From assembly GCA_947650285.1 (NCBI GenBank), contig CANTFL010000388.1:91608-155607 (forward strand): DNA of 64,000 nucleotides, in the 5' to 3' direction. A program made the position numbers and the translations under genes. Origin of the DNA: Hyaloperonospora brassicae. Lineage: Eukaryota > Oomycota > Peronosporomycetes > Peronosporales > Peronosporaceae. Under the pieces are notes generated by a model. The model was given only the letters and a program-made list of their open reading frames with translations, did no database searches and was not told the origin of the DNA. Below are positions 48,849 through 62,345 of this stretch, piece by piece. Numbering within the stretch: the first letter of the stretch is position 1; every line of letters starts with the position of its first letter.

Positions 48849-49290
48849 TGTAACGGGGTAGCCCGTTACATGGCATTGTCATCAAGAAGAAAATGGCAAC
48901 AATGAATATAGTGCTAAATATTCTTCTTGCAATATCACTAAGCATAGTGATATTGTTGAGATGACCGAAGGGTCTACTCATTAGTTGATATTTAGACTAT
49001 ATCGACCAACCAATCGCTGCTAGACGCGCGCAATAAGTGGTGACTAGACGTCATCATACGTTTAGTTAGATTAATATAGTTAAGTCAGGATAAACAGAGA
49101 CATAAGATTCATCGGACTTAATTGTATCAAATAACACTTTTACTTTTACTACGACTAGAGTCTTTAGTTTAGTCGTAACCTTCCTCTGTGTAAGTGTTTA
49201 CACCTAGCTGGACACAGACCTTCACTATTTTCAGTGAAAGGATAACTCCGTACTGGTTATCCAGTACGTAGTCGTCGGTGCCCCGTTACA
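48849..49290 (+). repeat. 5' LTR of the gypsy element
   Basis: 442 bp starting TGTAACGGGG and ending CCCCGTTACA. The first 22 bases are an inverted repeat on their own: TGTAACGGG, a GTAG spacer, then CCCGTTACA. The partner LTR is missing. Confidence 0.85.
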
Positions 49291-49340
49291 CCTGGTAGCA
49301 CTTTGTAGTCCATCCAAGGACCATACTCACATCACTCCAC

Positions 49341-52300
49341 ATGAACAATTTGGACGAAGTTGAAGGCGACAGATTTCACGGAACCCGTGAAAGCTACTCC
49401 CATTCGAGCGATGTCGAATGGAGTGCGATCGAACGAATGAGTTCGACCGTTGGCGAAGAGACTATCTGGGCCATGCCGTCCACAAGGGATATAGACCAGC
49501 AGCATGCGTCATCAGCAAGTTCTTGCAAAAATAAAGTTGATGAGTCGCGAGCTCAGGTGACCTTGTTGCAACAACAAGATCATAGCGGAATGAAGCACTG
49601 ACAGCAACAGTCTCAATTCGCAGAGTCGACGCGTGAGCGTCGACGGGAATCTCTTAAACAAGACATGTACAGGTATCACGGAGTCGAAAACGACTCCCTG
49701 CTGAGATGGTTCGTTGAAGTCGACGATGCTATTGAGGCTCGTCGCGTCGACGATGAGCGAATGCAAGTCGTATTTTCTCAGTCGTGCTTGGCAGGGAACG
49801 CCAGGAACTGGGCCCTGAATCTCAAATTGCACGATCCAAACGTGTTTGGGTCGTTAGACATCTTTAAGACCCTGCTCAGCGAAACGTTTACCCCACTCGG
49901 GGCAGATTTCAGAACTCTATCTGAACTCCTCGTGATCAAACAGGGTAAGCGAAAGGTTTTCGCTTACGCTTAACATGTTCGCTACCTTGCCAGTTGCATG
50001 GTAGTGAACCTGTGAGTGAATATTTGTCGATCGCAATATTCATTCAAGGACTTTCAAATGGTCCCGTCCGGGATCACCTGTTTCGCGGAGAGCTAAAGAC
50101 GCTCTCCAAAGCAATCTACGCTGCGGAGCAGGAAGACTTTAGTTTGAGATAGGCTCACACCACGCTGACCCCCTATCGGCCACAGAGACGACCACCGGTC
50201 GGAGGTCCAGAGCCAATGGATCTCTGTAATGTCGAAAGCGAGAAACCTCGCCCTTTGAACGACAAGCGATTGCTGAGATGCCATTGCTTTCATAAACTGG
50301 GACACTACGCATATGAATGCATAATCCCTCGCTCAGAACCCCGCGGTGATGAGCGCAGTAACCTTCCACCAGTCAGAAGAATTGGTGGACGAGGGTTCGA
50401 TGCTTTTGCAAAGCCGCAACAGTGAGGCGGGCCATAAAAGAATGGACGGGGTCAGTAGGGGCGGAGCGCCCTACTGATCCAGCAATATCACGAGATTTTG
50501 CAAATCTTATGACGAAGGTTGATCCAGACACACAGTCACTGTGTGTCTCTGCAGCTAGTGATGAGGTGTCCCTCATCGCCTTGATATTGGAAGTGACAAA
50601 GGACTTTTCACTTCGTGCCCATGTTGCCTGTGGGGCTTCGGACCCTTTTGTTCGTCGTCAGTCACTAGAGGCTGAAAAAATCGACTTTGTGGAGCGGGAG
50701 ATCCCTCCAACGAGAAGGACGATGCGCCTAGAGATAGTCGCATCGATCACTATGGAGAAACGTGTAATCGGCATCCACTATACGTTACAAGGCTAACAGT
50801 ACGATGATTAATTCATCGTACTTGACATGGATGACAAATTCGATGTCATCCTCGGACCACCTTGGCTCAGGAGATAAGAGCCAAGAGTAAGCTGGCAGCA
50901 TCGCTCAGTAACAAAGCCTGCCACTTGTTCACCCGATGACCATCTGAAGAACGTCTTGTAACACTCACATTCTTGTGCGTGTACTATGAGTGAGTGCGAT
51001 GGCTTCACTTTTTATACGGTCGTTAGCATGACTGAACAAGAATACAGCGTAGATAATCTCTACATTGTGGAGAAAGCTCCCCAGAATCCTGTGGATGTTA
51101 TATCTTAGGAAGTATTCAAGACATTGAACGTCTTGATTAATGACGGATCAAGCGTAGGCGCTCACATGCTCTATCTGGTTGTGCCTCCGAAGTTAACTAC
51201 GAAGATAACTCAATTGCCAACGCTAGACCCGAAACGGTTCTTGCGTGATATGCGCAGTGGCAAAGTCAAGCAGATCTGTGTACTCGTCGCGGAGGACGAG
51301 TACGTCACCGATATCAGATCGGTAATGGTCTTTACTGATACATAACGGGTTCTCAGCAGCTCATCGACGGACGAAAGTGTCATTGATGAGAAGACTCAGA
51401 TTGAATAATATGCACCTCAATCCTAAGAGTCGCTTCAAACAAATCTTTTGTATAAGGATTTGATCGAATTCAAGGACGTATTGCTGAATCAGTACCATGC
51501 GAGTTGCTTAAGAATAAAGGCAATCGACCCGAGATCGAGCTCAGACCGGGCTCAAAGTATTGTGTCAAGAAGCAGTGGCCACTGCCTCGTGAACAAGTAC
51601 TAGCGATCGATAAGTTCTTTGCTGATTGATTTGCAGCGGGACATGTGAGGGAATCGACATCCCCTCATATCTCTCCGACCTTCTATGTGCGAAAGGCCAC
51701 AGGAGGATGGCGAATTGTGCATACATTCAACAAATTAAATGCTGCAACGATACCGGCTCAGACGACGATACTTAGGAAGGACGTAATCATAGATGGTATG
51801 TCAAAGAGTACCATCTTTTCGTCCATGGATCTGATGGATGGGTTCTATCAGATCCTCATGCGTGAACGGGACGTCCCGTTCACGGCAGTGAGTACACCAA
51901 GCGGGATGCTGTGGGAGTGGCTAGTGATGCCACAGGGGCTGGGCAATGCCCCTGCAACATTCAACAGATGTGTAACAAATCTGTTGAGACCGGTGCGTGA
52001 TTTTGCACCGAGTTACTTCGACGATGTGCTCGTCCATAGCCGGGCTATGGACGGAAAGACGGACGTTAAAGTTCACAGAACTCTCGTTCGTCAGGTTCTT
52101 CAACTTATGCGCAAGCATAAAATGTACGCCAACCTCAAGAAGTGTATATTCGCAGCTAGCGAAATACCACTTCTTGGATGCATCGTCGGTAAGCGCGGCG
52201 TACGATCTGATCCCGAAAAAATTAAGGTGATCACCGACTGGCCCGTGCCAGTCGATTTCAAGGGACTTTGGAAGTTTCTTGGTCTAGCGGCGTACTTGCA

Positions 52301-53270
52301 CAAGTAATCACGCAACTACGCCAAGATAAATGTTCATCTTTCTTGTTTGCTCAAGAGAAACGTGAAGTGGATATGGAAAGCTGACTGTCAGTGTTCCTAA
52401 AAAACCATCAAGCAAAGCTTGATGCAATCGTTCATCTTGGCGATTGTCGACCAGGACAGATCATTCCATGTGGTCTGTGACGCCAGCGATTTTGCAATTG
52501 GCTGTGCGTTGATGCAAGATTACACAGACGGCGTAGAGCGCGTCGTCTTCTATCAGTCGCGTCAGCTTCAACCAGATGAAAACAATCACCCAGTGCATTA
52601 CAACGAACTTCTTGCCATGAAATATGCACTGGCTAAGTTCCGCGTCTACCTCTTCTGAGATAAACCGTTTATCGTCTATACTAACCATGAGTCAATACGC
52701 ACGGCCTTAAACAGTCCACATCTCTCAAAATGAATGGTAAGTTGGCTGTCTTTCTCCGCCGAGTATAACGTTTTCGTGTATTATAAACCAGGACGACTTA
52801 ACGTCGTCGCTGATGCGCTTTCGCGTTGGCCCAATTTTGAGCCGAATACGCCGTTCAACAGTGAGGATTTACCTACTATTGCGACACTTACAGTCAGTGT
52901 GCCGTCGTCGCCTTTACTCGACGACGCGCGGAAGTCATACGCAGGAGATATAAATCTCCTCCAGTTAATGTATCACCTTGCGAGTCCATCCCGTAAATTC
53001 TTGTCGGATTTACCGGCTCTATACCGTTCCTCTCTGGATCGGTATACAAATCGCAATTGTCTGCTAAACTATTCAGCAGTTGCCGACAATACACCTCGTG
53101 TCGTCGTTCCCGATCATGGTGATTTGCATTTACGCATCATGCTTAGATGTCACGATGCGCGATCAAGCGGGTATCGTGATAGAGAAACTACCTACCTTAC
53201 AGTAAGTCGTGACTTTTACTGGTCCCTCCAGCATCAGTTTGTACGCAAGTACATTCGTTCTTGCTAGTTC
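49341..53270 (+). pseudogene. Gypsy gag-pol, broken
   Basis: Gag appears at 49,341-49,973 (LLRWFVEVDDAIEARRVDD, NWALNLKLHDPN). A zinc knuckle CHCFHKLGHYAYEC lies near 50,280. A damaged protease region lies at about 50,420-51,350. The reverse transcriptase at 51,645-52,307 is open and shows WRIVHTFNKLNAATIPAQ, SSMDLMDGFYQI, MPQGLGNAPATFNR and the catalytic FDDVLVHS box. RNase H lies at 52,419-52,658 (VVCDASDFAIGCALMQD), then YKPGRLNVVADALSR and the integrase H2C2 finger region at 52,734-53,267. Stops at about 49,600, 49,973, 50,152, 52,307 and 52,656, among others, separate the pieces. Confidence 0.88.
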
Positions 53271-53689
53271 TGTCAGCGGGTGAAGCCAATTTCTTCATCC
53301 CGTGCATCTTTACAACCTCTACCGGTCCCGGCAGAGATTGCATCGATTGAGTATACTTTATGCAAGATGGGCGGGTCAAATTTCAGATGTATAGGAAAGA
53401 TATCTTCAATTTAGGTAGCAGTTGGTTTCGCACATGTTCTACAGCTACGCAAATATACAGACATGATAGGAGAAAAGTGTAATGTCCTTGTATCCTTGGA
53501 CAGCAAAAGGCTTTGGTATTTCTGGAGCGCCAGTTGATGCGATGAACTTCTTTCCTTCGGGTGAACAAGGACAATTTTCATCCAATAATGCGGATAGTGA
53601 ATGAAAGAAAATAGTTTTTTTTTAAATGCACTTGTGCAGAAGATGTTAAAAGGGCAAGTGAATATATCAGTATTCAGCACTCTAGCTCG

Positions 53690-55620
53690 TCAACACTACA
53701 ACATGCATGCTTGTCGGCACTATAACTTGACCATGTCGAGTTCCATTTGGCGACCGCATATCTTCGTCCCACATGTCACTATCACTACACATACTGGTCC
53801 CCTGTGGCGACGCTATTTCCCAGACCCATCTATCAAAATGTTACAAAAACAGCAAATCAAGTCCCGTTGCATGTTACCTGGATTTGGTGGTGCACGATCT
53901 CGAATCCGTAATGACCTTCCGGAAACGATATCTTCTAAAATTTGCTTCGACCTCAACCTTCGTAGCCTGTAACCTCCAAATTGAACGTCAGTTCAGCGCG
54001 TTTATCCTTTGTGCCGGCAATGACTTTGGTTAAAGATCCGCCATCATGTCTTATGACATGGTAAACTTCGATTGCACCACTCTTCCTTGAACGTGGTGGC
54101 AAATGAGCCTTATGCATATGTCCACCTGATTCGCGCTCAGCGTATCTTTCTCCGACAAGTTGCTTGATCGCTGCCTGGCTGTCCACCCAAATTATTGGCA
54201 TGGGCTTGCAAACACGCCATTTCAATATCTAACAATTTATGTGCTCCCAACAGTTCTCGAGCGACTTGAGATGCAGAACTAAATTATGCCTCCATCGTAC
54301 GTAATGACACACCCGGCTTCTTGCACAGCCACATCACAGCAGCATCGTCCTTAGTCATGATGCATCGCGACACAAGCTTCCGATAAGCCTTTGTGGCGGC
54401 GAAATTGGCGACGCTCAAACTTTCGAGTTGGATGTCACTTGTTGTCGAATTCGCACCATTGTAGATGCAATATTGGAGTCTTCACATCTTCGAGAATCTT
54501 ACGATGCGCTTGGCCGTTGTCAAGTCTTAAGTAGTTAAATGTTGTGTTTTGTCTTGTCACCCACCTTGTGCACCGCGAAAACAATATCTGGTGGCGTGCA
54601 TCTTGAATCCCATAGTAGAATCGTTATCAGCGGTTAACACCACTTCACACTTTGTCCGTTGTTCACACTCGAAACAGGACTAAAATCGACATTGTTCTTG
54701 TTTCCGTTGTTGCATTCGGATCTGATCGGCGTACGCACCCTATTTTGCTGACTGTATCCCAATCTCCTTTAGTAGCAAGTTAACTTCCACCTCATGGTCC
54801 AAAATATAGTCTTTAGAGTAGCTCAACGATATCTGAAGGTCCAAAAACATGATCTTAATTTCCAAGTCATTAATTGAGTATGTCTCCATGTTCGTAAAAA
54901 AGCATCTGCTACACCCTGTTTAGTACCTGTGACTATCAGATCGTCAACAAAATCCTACCACGATACCTTTTTCTCCATTAAAAATTGTAACATGAATACA
55001 TGGTAGTTATACACTGTCAGGTCCCGCTTCGGCGTATATAGTATTGTAGTAGCTTGCTTCATAGTCGTCACGATTGCTTTAATTCATAGAGTGGCTTTAT
55101 CGACAACAACGCTAGTCGGCTTTGATTATCTACGCAAAAACTTTTCAGCTCCAGCGCGTCCAATGTCATTCCCTGAGTCATCTTCATTCCGATGTCTTGG
55201 TGCATCAGCAAATTGGCCTGCACGTACGCATTCGAAAGATCCCCATGACGTGTCGGTACGTTCTATCGCCAACTTTAACGTGCCTAAATCCATGACGTCG
55301 GCGAACGTCAAGGTGTAGTCAGCCGCAAAACATTTCTCGTTAACACAGACAAGTACCCCGAGCCTTTTATTTCTCAATGTCGCCTTTTGTATCTGCCTTG
55401 GTCTTGTATACCCACTAGGTTTGCAGTACATGAAAATCATTCGGTGGCAGCGCGACTTCCTCAATATAAAATGGCTAAAAAGCATTTTACACTTCAGTTG
55501 TCGCCTACAACCATTCGTGACGATGGTCATTTATGATGGCTTCCTTCAAGGGTCTGAAGTCTTGTGAAGGACATCTTTTACGTAATCCTAACGACTAATT
55601 CGCGTTCGGCCTTAGATTGT
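53690..55620 (-). mobile_element. Remnant of a second copia element
   Basis: At 53,693-53,800 the sequence echoes the copia LTR (AACTTGACCATGTC, CCCACATGTCAC) at perhaps 65-70%. On the minus strand an RNase H piece follows at 54,225-53,953 (PIIWVDSQAAIKQL), and further debris reads SLRTMEA and ARELLGAHK up to 54,300. A reverse-transcriptase piece lies at 55,530-55,126 (CFAADYTLTFADVMDLGTLK). It is in the same orientation as the full copia element and is much older. Confidence 0.75.
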
Positions 55621-58485
55621 GTTGTATTTTTCTTCTTAATCGAGCTTGTCACATATCTGCATTACCTATCTCGCGTTCAGAATTATGAGTGTGCCTTTTC
55701 TAACCTGCAAAAATCCCTTAGCTGATAATTGAAGTCATCATCCGTACCTGGCCTGTACATCCAGATATGTTTGTCTTGACATGGTGGGTGAAGAATATGG
55801 TATTGAATTCAATAAGTCTATTGGACCTGATTTGTCCAGACTTGCAAACATCTCGATTGCAGATATGCTTAGTAATTGTTCCGGTCTACAACATTAATTG
55901 TGTGAACCCGAGTGATTGTGGCAGCAACATATCCTCAGTGTAGAATAATCCAATCGACTATTCTACGCTTCAATACAAAAATTATCTATGTTTAACACGT
56001 TTTACGCTTCATCACGCTCAACATTCAAGATTGCACAATTTTTATGCGAATGTGTCCCAGACACTAGATCATTAAGGATAAGAAATTTGATATGTATAAC
56101 AGTCCAGTAAATCGTGACCTTCTTTAAGATGGGCTGACCAGTAACCAAGAATAAGATCCACGTCGCGAGATGAGTATTAGTTAAAAGCTAGTAAGTCGGT
56201 GATATAAAAACATGCTTTATATGACTAAATAGAAATGATATTTGGTCGCCAGTGTTCCCACTCCGTGCTCATTTAGCTGCTTCTTATGCAAAAGATACAT
56301 GTCGCACAGCTATGATGAACCTCATTAAGTTTATAAAAGAACACAATTGACGGTCCGACACGCAATATGATCATACTCAAGCTCCTAATTAGAGTACTTC
56401 TGACATATCCGATATGATCATTGACACTTTGCGTGTCGTTAAACCGAAAGACGACCTTTCAAAATGACTTGATCGCAAGTGCTTTATCAGTCCTGTTGGA
56501 AACCATGTTAGCTTTGAAACGTTTGCTGCTACATCCCGCTCGTTTGCCTTACCTCAGATATATGAATATTCACGTCACTGAGATTTATCTCAAGCAACAT
56601 TCCATCATGAGAAACCCTTCTCGTTGTCGGAATGTTCATCCATCCCGCTTCATATTGCATCAGACTCATGGGCATATCTTGGTATAATTTTTATCACATT
56701 TTTCCTCCATTTACCATAATATAATGCAAAATTAGTTTCATTGGGCAGGTTCGCCAAACAAGATAATCTGATATAGTATCCACACAAGATACGGCGGAGA
56801 CGGTCACGATGCTTCAAAGTTTTAATTTAACCGTATCCCGTCCAGATCTACGAATCATTTCTAATTTCTTCTCGCAATATACCAAGGCTTCATGAAATAA
56901 AACTTTCGTTTCTTACGGACGCAATCAAATATGTCGACGACTGCTCATACGGACACATTTGAATAGCGTATGGTGATATTATTGTGCTTCCAAACGTTTT
57001 ACGCAGCTAATCGACGTTGTTTAGGACATTAAGCTATTTCATAAATCTCTCTAATTTTGAGATCAATTAATCATGCTCATGATTTGTACAGGTTAACTCT
57101 CTATTCTTCATCTATAATGCTCGACATCTCTCATATTCGGGGGTAAGAGCTCTCTCAGCATTGTATAAACCCATCGTAAAGAGCAATGGAATGATTGATG
57201 TCTGTGCCACCGAAAAACTTCCAATGCTTGGCCCTGAAGAACATGGCAATGATTACAATTCCACGTTTTTGCAGACAAATATGTGCACAACAAGATTGTA
57301 CATGTGTCGAAATTATTCCATAACGTCCTCCTCTTTTAATTCTTAAAACACACGCTAAGACTTCTATTTTGTTAGACTGGTTTTACCGACTTCCTATTGC
57401 TCAGCAAGACGTCACGCGTTTGAAATATGGCTGCCATGAAAATGAGATACGCAAAAAGACAAAGCTGTTACGGTACGTCCCTTTTCCGGTCAGTCGAAAG
57501 AGCAATACTATCAACAAGCGGTCTGATTTTTCCACGAGTAATCAACGTTAAAAAATGCCCTACAAGTCAGCGTCACGCAAATATGAACTTCCGATTTATA
57601 CACGGAGATGTCGACGTCTATGCTCCGAACATGTCTAAAGCTATGCGACCCCATCTGAAGTTCTATGGCTGAAGTCTTGATTCCTTTCTTCTGGCAACCA
57701 TTTCACGTCACCCCAATTATCGTCCGTGACATTCCAATCAGCCTTTCCGGCCGGAATATATACAGAAGTGGTGGAGTGGATATCGCTCTTTTAATAAGTT
57801 AGTACCGAATCTCCACTGGCCCCCAGACGAACGACAAACGGAGGGGGTCCTCCGATTCCGTGCTGTAACTTTTACTCACTTTGTGGATCCTTCGGTAGGG
57901 CGGGTTGCACTCGTACAGGTGTACTCAAGACGATTTCGAACTTAACTGTGGTTAAGATTGGGGCCGTCAAGTGAAAACCTTCACACGATAGCAGGTGTAC
58001 TTGTGAAGTACTCGATAAAAGTCACCGTGATAGCTACGAGGTCGTCTTGTACAAAGTAGGTACTTGATCTGCGATCCTTCTGACTGCTGAAAACGTCTAG
58101 CAATCTTAAACCTGTCGCATTTTATTGTTTGCTGTGTCCGATCGCAGTAGTAGTTGTTCTTTTAGAGTCCTTGATTCCTGGCCGAACATCCAGGGATATA
58201 ACTTGATTAGAGTACGCAACTTCTCTTGACGTCGGGTCGCCAATAATCCAACCCGAAGGAGAAGTCCACACGTGTAATTGGAGCAAGTTGAACTTTGTTT
58301 AATGTTAACCAATCAACCCAAAAACGAACACATCGCTAGGCCTATCGGTATCACGACTTTCGAAGCCACGCGTCCCCTCTACAGAAGATCGCTCCTTTGT
58401 GCCTATGTGGTTTACACCAAGTTTGCCATCTCTGAAATTTTGGCGTAACCTACTCCAGACTCGTATGCAACTAGCCCTAGGCCTA
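55621..58485. other. AT-rich decayed DNA, no gene recognised
   Basis: Frames of up to 90 codons occur but are AT-driven and unlike known proteins. Parts are probably unrecognisable retroelement remains, since they lie between copia and gypsy fragments. Confidence 0.45.
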
Positions 58486-58489
58486 TGAG

Positions 58490-58675
58490 ATCAGATCGAG
58501 GTCGAGAGATCGAGACCGTGGGATCGCGAGATCGAGACCGTGGGATCGCGAGATCGAGACCGTGAGATCGAATCGGGACCGTGATATTGAATCAAGACCG
58601 TGAGATCGAGTCTATACCGCGAGATCTGATCACAATCGTGAGGTCTAATCGATACCTCAAGGCCTGATCGAGATC
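58490..58675. repeat. Minisatellite of GAGATCGAGACCGTGGGATC type
   Basis: The first units repeat nearly perfectly every 27 bp or so (GAGATCGAGACCGTGGGATC, twice in full and a third closely), and later units drift (GAGATCGAATCGGGACCGTG, GAGATCTGATCACAATCGTG). About seven units are recognisable. No link to a gene is seen. Confidence 0.75.
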
Positions 58676-59289
58676 GTCTTTAGGTTACGTAACCATCTCA
58701 GCGTCCCCACATGTCTCGCCCTTGTCATACACGATCTGGTACGTTTGAGTACCCGATTGTGAGCCACCCTTCCAAGCAAGTTTTCTTCCGATCAGAATCC
58801 TTTTCGTACTTAACAGACGCATGTGGTCTGTAAGCTCCCACGTCCCAACTGAATGGTATAATCTTGTGATTGTTTTACCACATAGACAGCCCAGCAGTAG
58901 TGGACGCAGATGACGACTGAGACCAAGCCCTTCCTTATTGCGCATAAGATCCCGCTGCTCTAGTGGTATGAGCATCAATATTCATGTTTTAAATGTAGCG
59001 TACCAAAAATCAGCTACTTTTGGCTCTTCTTCACCACATATTTCCTCGCGATGAAGGGTCTCTCACGAGCGCGTCTCATTCTCTATTGAACATCGAACAG
59101 GTCCTTCTTTTCTCTCAGGTTCAGCATGAAGTATATAACGCTCGTCGGCCGCGACTATAGACTTCAATCATTCATACCCTCCACACTATCGAAAATTATT
59201 CACCCTTAGGTTAACACATTAATTTGCTTTGGTTTATCTATCGGGTTGGCAGTTATGCAACTCGAAATGTATCGGATGTTCTACACCTA

Positions 59290-59600
59290 AAAATGCACAT
59301 CGATTTTACCCTGTTTAGGTATTAAGAGCTCAGCACAGGCCCGTAACTCGGCTCGTGGATGCTCAAACGTTTTACTAAGTGGGAATTAAATACTTTCATA
59401 CGCCTTAAATGTATATGGGTCGTGGAGCTTAAGACCTAAGACCCACGTCTCCGCACGTCCAGCCAATGCAAACTGGGCGAATTCAACTTGCGACTCGTCT
59501 TTGACGATGGGGCAAGCCCTTATGGCCTCCTCCAACTCGACAAACCATCTCAGCAGCGAGTCTACCTTGACTCCATTGCACTTGGATAATCAATCTTCAA
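59290..59600 (-). mobile_element. Gypsy gag fragment
   Basis: On the minus strand, from about 59,580 down, a piece reads VDSLLRWFVELEEAIRACP, then QFALAGRAETWVLGLKLHDP, clearly related to the gag of the gypsy element at 49,690-49,900 (LLRWFVEVDDAIEARRVDD, NWALNLKLHDPN). It is in the opposite orientation to that element and is interrupted by stops further on. It is a separate, older insertion or a rearranged end of one. Confidence 0.75.
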
Positions 59601-60688
59601 GCTCTCGGTTTGACGCGTGTGCGTCGAACCGCCTACAGCAGCACTAAATTGCTGCTGTCTCAACAGCTCTGTCTATTTATCACTAAGTTATCTCGACTTC
59701 TTGTTTGTCGAGAGCCTTCTGGTGAATCAAGTCTACCTTTCCCTTTCGGCGACAAGTTTATTTGTGATGAGCTTGGCTAGAGCGGCCATTCGCTGGGTTC
59801 TGCCAAAGGCCATTAACATGTCACAAACGGCGTTTCGCTTTCCGAAGATCTCATTCGTTTAACCGCATTACATCCCATATCACTCGAATGGCCACAGCTT
59901 TTACGAGTGACATAAAATCTGTCCTCGTTATCCAAAATATTCATGTTGGTTGAGATAATATAGTTCGTTGAACGGACCATGAAGTGGTTCAAGATTTATT
60001 GGGGCACCCTCTTACCTATTACAGGGCAGTCCTTGTGTTTTTAGCACAAGGGTGTGTACATCTGAATGTTACGCACATGTGAGCCGTGAGGAAGCCGAGG
60101 TAGAAGACAGAGCCAAGGAAGCTCTGAGTAGGGGAAAATGCAAGCATGTATATAATATAGTTATCTGTAATTTGATCAACTTTCTCTTTCTTACTCAAAA
60201 CATATTAAACTACAAAATCCTACATATATCTCGCTCACCACCCATTGCGCGCGCCAAGCAGCGATTGTTGATTAAGTTGTTTAATGTCATGGCCTATATC
60301 TACCCTAAGCGGAGCGGCTGAGGGACAATATTCTTGAAGACAAACTCGGTCAATCTGATTCTTATTAATCATGATATAATGTTATATATGATAAACAGTC
60401 GATCAATCGATTCTGTTTCTCTATACATGTGTACGGGAAACTTAATAATGAGCAAATTTGATAGTTGATCAATAATCTTGCCCAAATTTGATAATCTTGG
60501 TCCTAAATTTGGGCCACTGGCAGGGGCACGACCGTTACACAGAACTGTTTGGGGATCGATATTAGTCTTTCGTGTAGTTCACAAATGTATATTATTGGGA
60601 ACGGATGAGAATGTGAAAAAAGTTGGCTGCGTTTATCTATGTAGAACCTCTGACGTACTACCAAGATCGCTTGAATCGTCATGGTAAT
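59601..60688. other. Spacer without recognised gene
   Basis: Short frames only. One plus-strand piece near 60,075-60,150 (HVSREEAEVEDRAKEALSRGKC) has coding-like texture, but neither family nor continuation was found. Confidence 0.4.
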
Positions 60689-62315
60689 TTACGGTAGCAT
60701 GGCTGGTGCCGCAGAAAAGTATCCACAAATCAGCGTCTGCGTAATGAAGATTTCCTTTTTACTTAACTCCTCGCGCAATTGCTGCTGTAATGTACGCATT
60801 TCTCCCATGACAAGTCTCTCTAGATCTGGATGTCCACCAAGCACTAAAATGATAGCTCGGACTGCGTCAACTGCTCCCTCGGCGCTAGTATCTATCTGCA
60901 TGTTTGTGACACCTTCTCTTGTCAACTGCGACGATATAAGTCGCTGCTCTCGTGGGACGTGAGTAGAAACTCATCGTCTGCTTCTTCGCTGATGATGGCT
61001 GTGGTATTTAGCGCTTCCATCTACTTGTCGGCATCGGCGGTGCAGCAAATGAAGTCGTTCATGTTCATCAGGTTGCGGATGCGTAGCTGACACGTTTGTA
61101 TTAGCAGGCTGGTTTTAAATTGTATATTAGATTCATTGCGTCATCTGCGAGAAGTGGTACAGCCGGGCACGAGCCCTGTGTGCCGAAAGCAGTTTATATA
61201 ATATCGCTTGAAACGTCACGCCAGAAGGATTTTATCCGATTGATAGCCGTGAGCTAGTCCAGCATGTAGATACTGGTCTGTAATCCCTTTTCCTCCATAA
61301 TCAAAGTGTGCTCGAGCTGGAGATGCCGGTATCGACGCTTAAATGAGGAGATAATACCGACGTCCATTTTCTGCAGCTTTAAAGTCGTTTTTATAGGAAG
61401 GAACACGGCTTTCACGCTCTTTGTCCTCCATGTCATGAGCAGTATGCGCCGATGCATTATCGGAAGGAGAACGGTGTTTCGATTGTGAGCGTGCATGTCG
61501 TTTCGAGATTGTGCAGCTACTATTGGAATAGGACACCTTTCATCCACGCCATAAGGTTGCTGCAGCAGTTGGAGCCGAGTTGACCCATGTCTTCTTCTGG
61601 AAACAGCGCGGCTTCTTCACATGACCAATGATGAGTGGATTGCGTTTGTCTGAGCCGTCAGCGTTGCACATCAGAGTGACCTTTACAATAGTATTTCTCT
61701 TCTTCGATCCTTCCACTTGTCGTTGGGCAATAGCAGTATCAGGTGCAAGGCAGTAGAACAGCCCTGTTCTATCCATGTTGTAGATTCAGCAATTGGGATT
61801 CCTTTTAGACGTTCCCTAACGACGTCGCGCTGATTGGGTTATTTTTTTAAGTTTACAGAGTCGCTCTCACCGTGAGGGCTACGTCGCTTGAAGCCGTGAC
61901 GTCCCTGGTAAGCTCGAAGCTACTTATTCGAAAAAAACAGCAACTGGTCTTCTTGTATACCGATCAACTTTGCAAAACCCTTCGCTACCACCTTGATCAG
62001 ATCTACGCTTAGCATCACGCGCTTGGATTGACACTGCAGCATCCAGCTTGCAAGGGCTTCATCTACTGCAAGAAACGCGAGCACTCAACTTCGCCTACTC
62101 TTGAGGTCGAGGTCCATCACGTGCAGGAACTTATGACGATCACGCATAATCCCGGATATCGTCCCCTGGACTGGCTCCTTTATAAGATTGAACTCGCGCT
62201 TCGCCTTATCTGCCATCTGCGAATGTGTAACAGGGGCGTTTGCGTCATACCACACACAGATCTTCTTTATCTGCTCATAAGTCAGGTTACCAACCTGTTT
62301 GGGTCGCGACAGCAT
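60689..62315 (-). pseudogene. Second pogo/Tigger-type transposase relic
   Basis: On the minus strand a helix-turn-helix N-terminus (TYEQIKKICVWYDANAPVTH, 62,315-62,085) is followed after stops by the DDE start at 61,776-61,540: MDRTGLFYCLAPDTAIAQ, then CNADGSDKRNPLIIGHVKKP. This is the classical M-D-E/D-T-G-L-F pattern of CENP-B/Tigger-like transposases. Further left, pieces (LVLGGHPDLERLVMGEM, 60,925-60,689) could be its C-terminal part or unrelated. No terminal inverted repeats were found. It differs clearly from the element at 15,456. Confidence 0.75.
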
Positions 62316-62345
62316 CGTTGTGTAAACGGCGAATTGGTAAACTGA

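Larger units (their letters stand above)
48849..53400 (+). mobile_element. Ty3/gypsy retrotransposon lacking its 3' end
   Basis: A 5' LTR (48,849-49,290) is followed by a primer-binding site beginning TGGTAGCA at 49,293. Domains follow in gypsy order on the plus strand: gag, zinc knuckle, protease region, reverse transcriptase, RNase H and the start of integrase. Recognisable sequence stops near 53,400 inside the integrase, and no second copy of the LTR appears in the window. Many stops and frame changes make it inactive. Confidence 0.88.
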
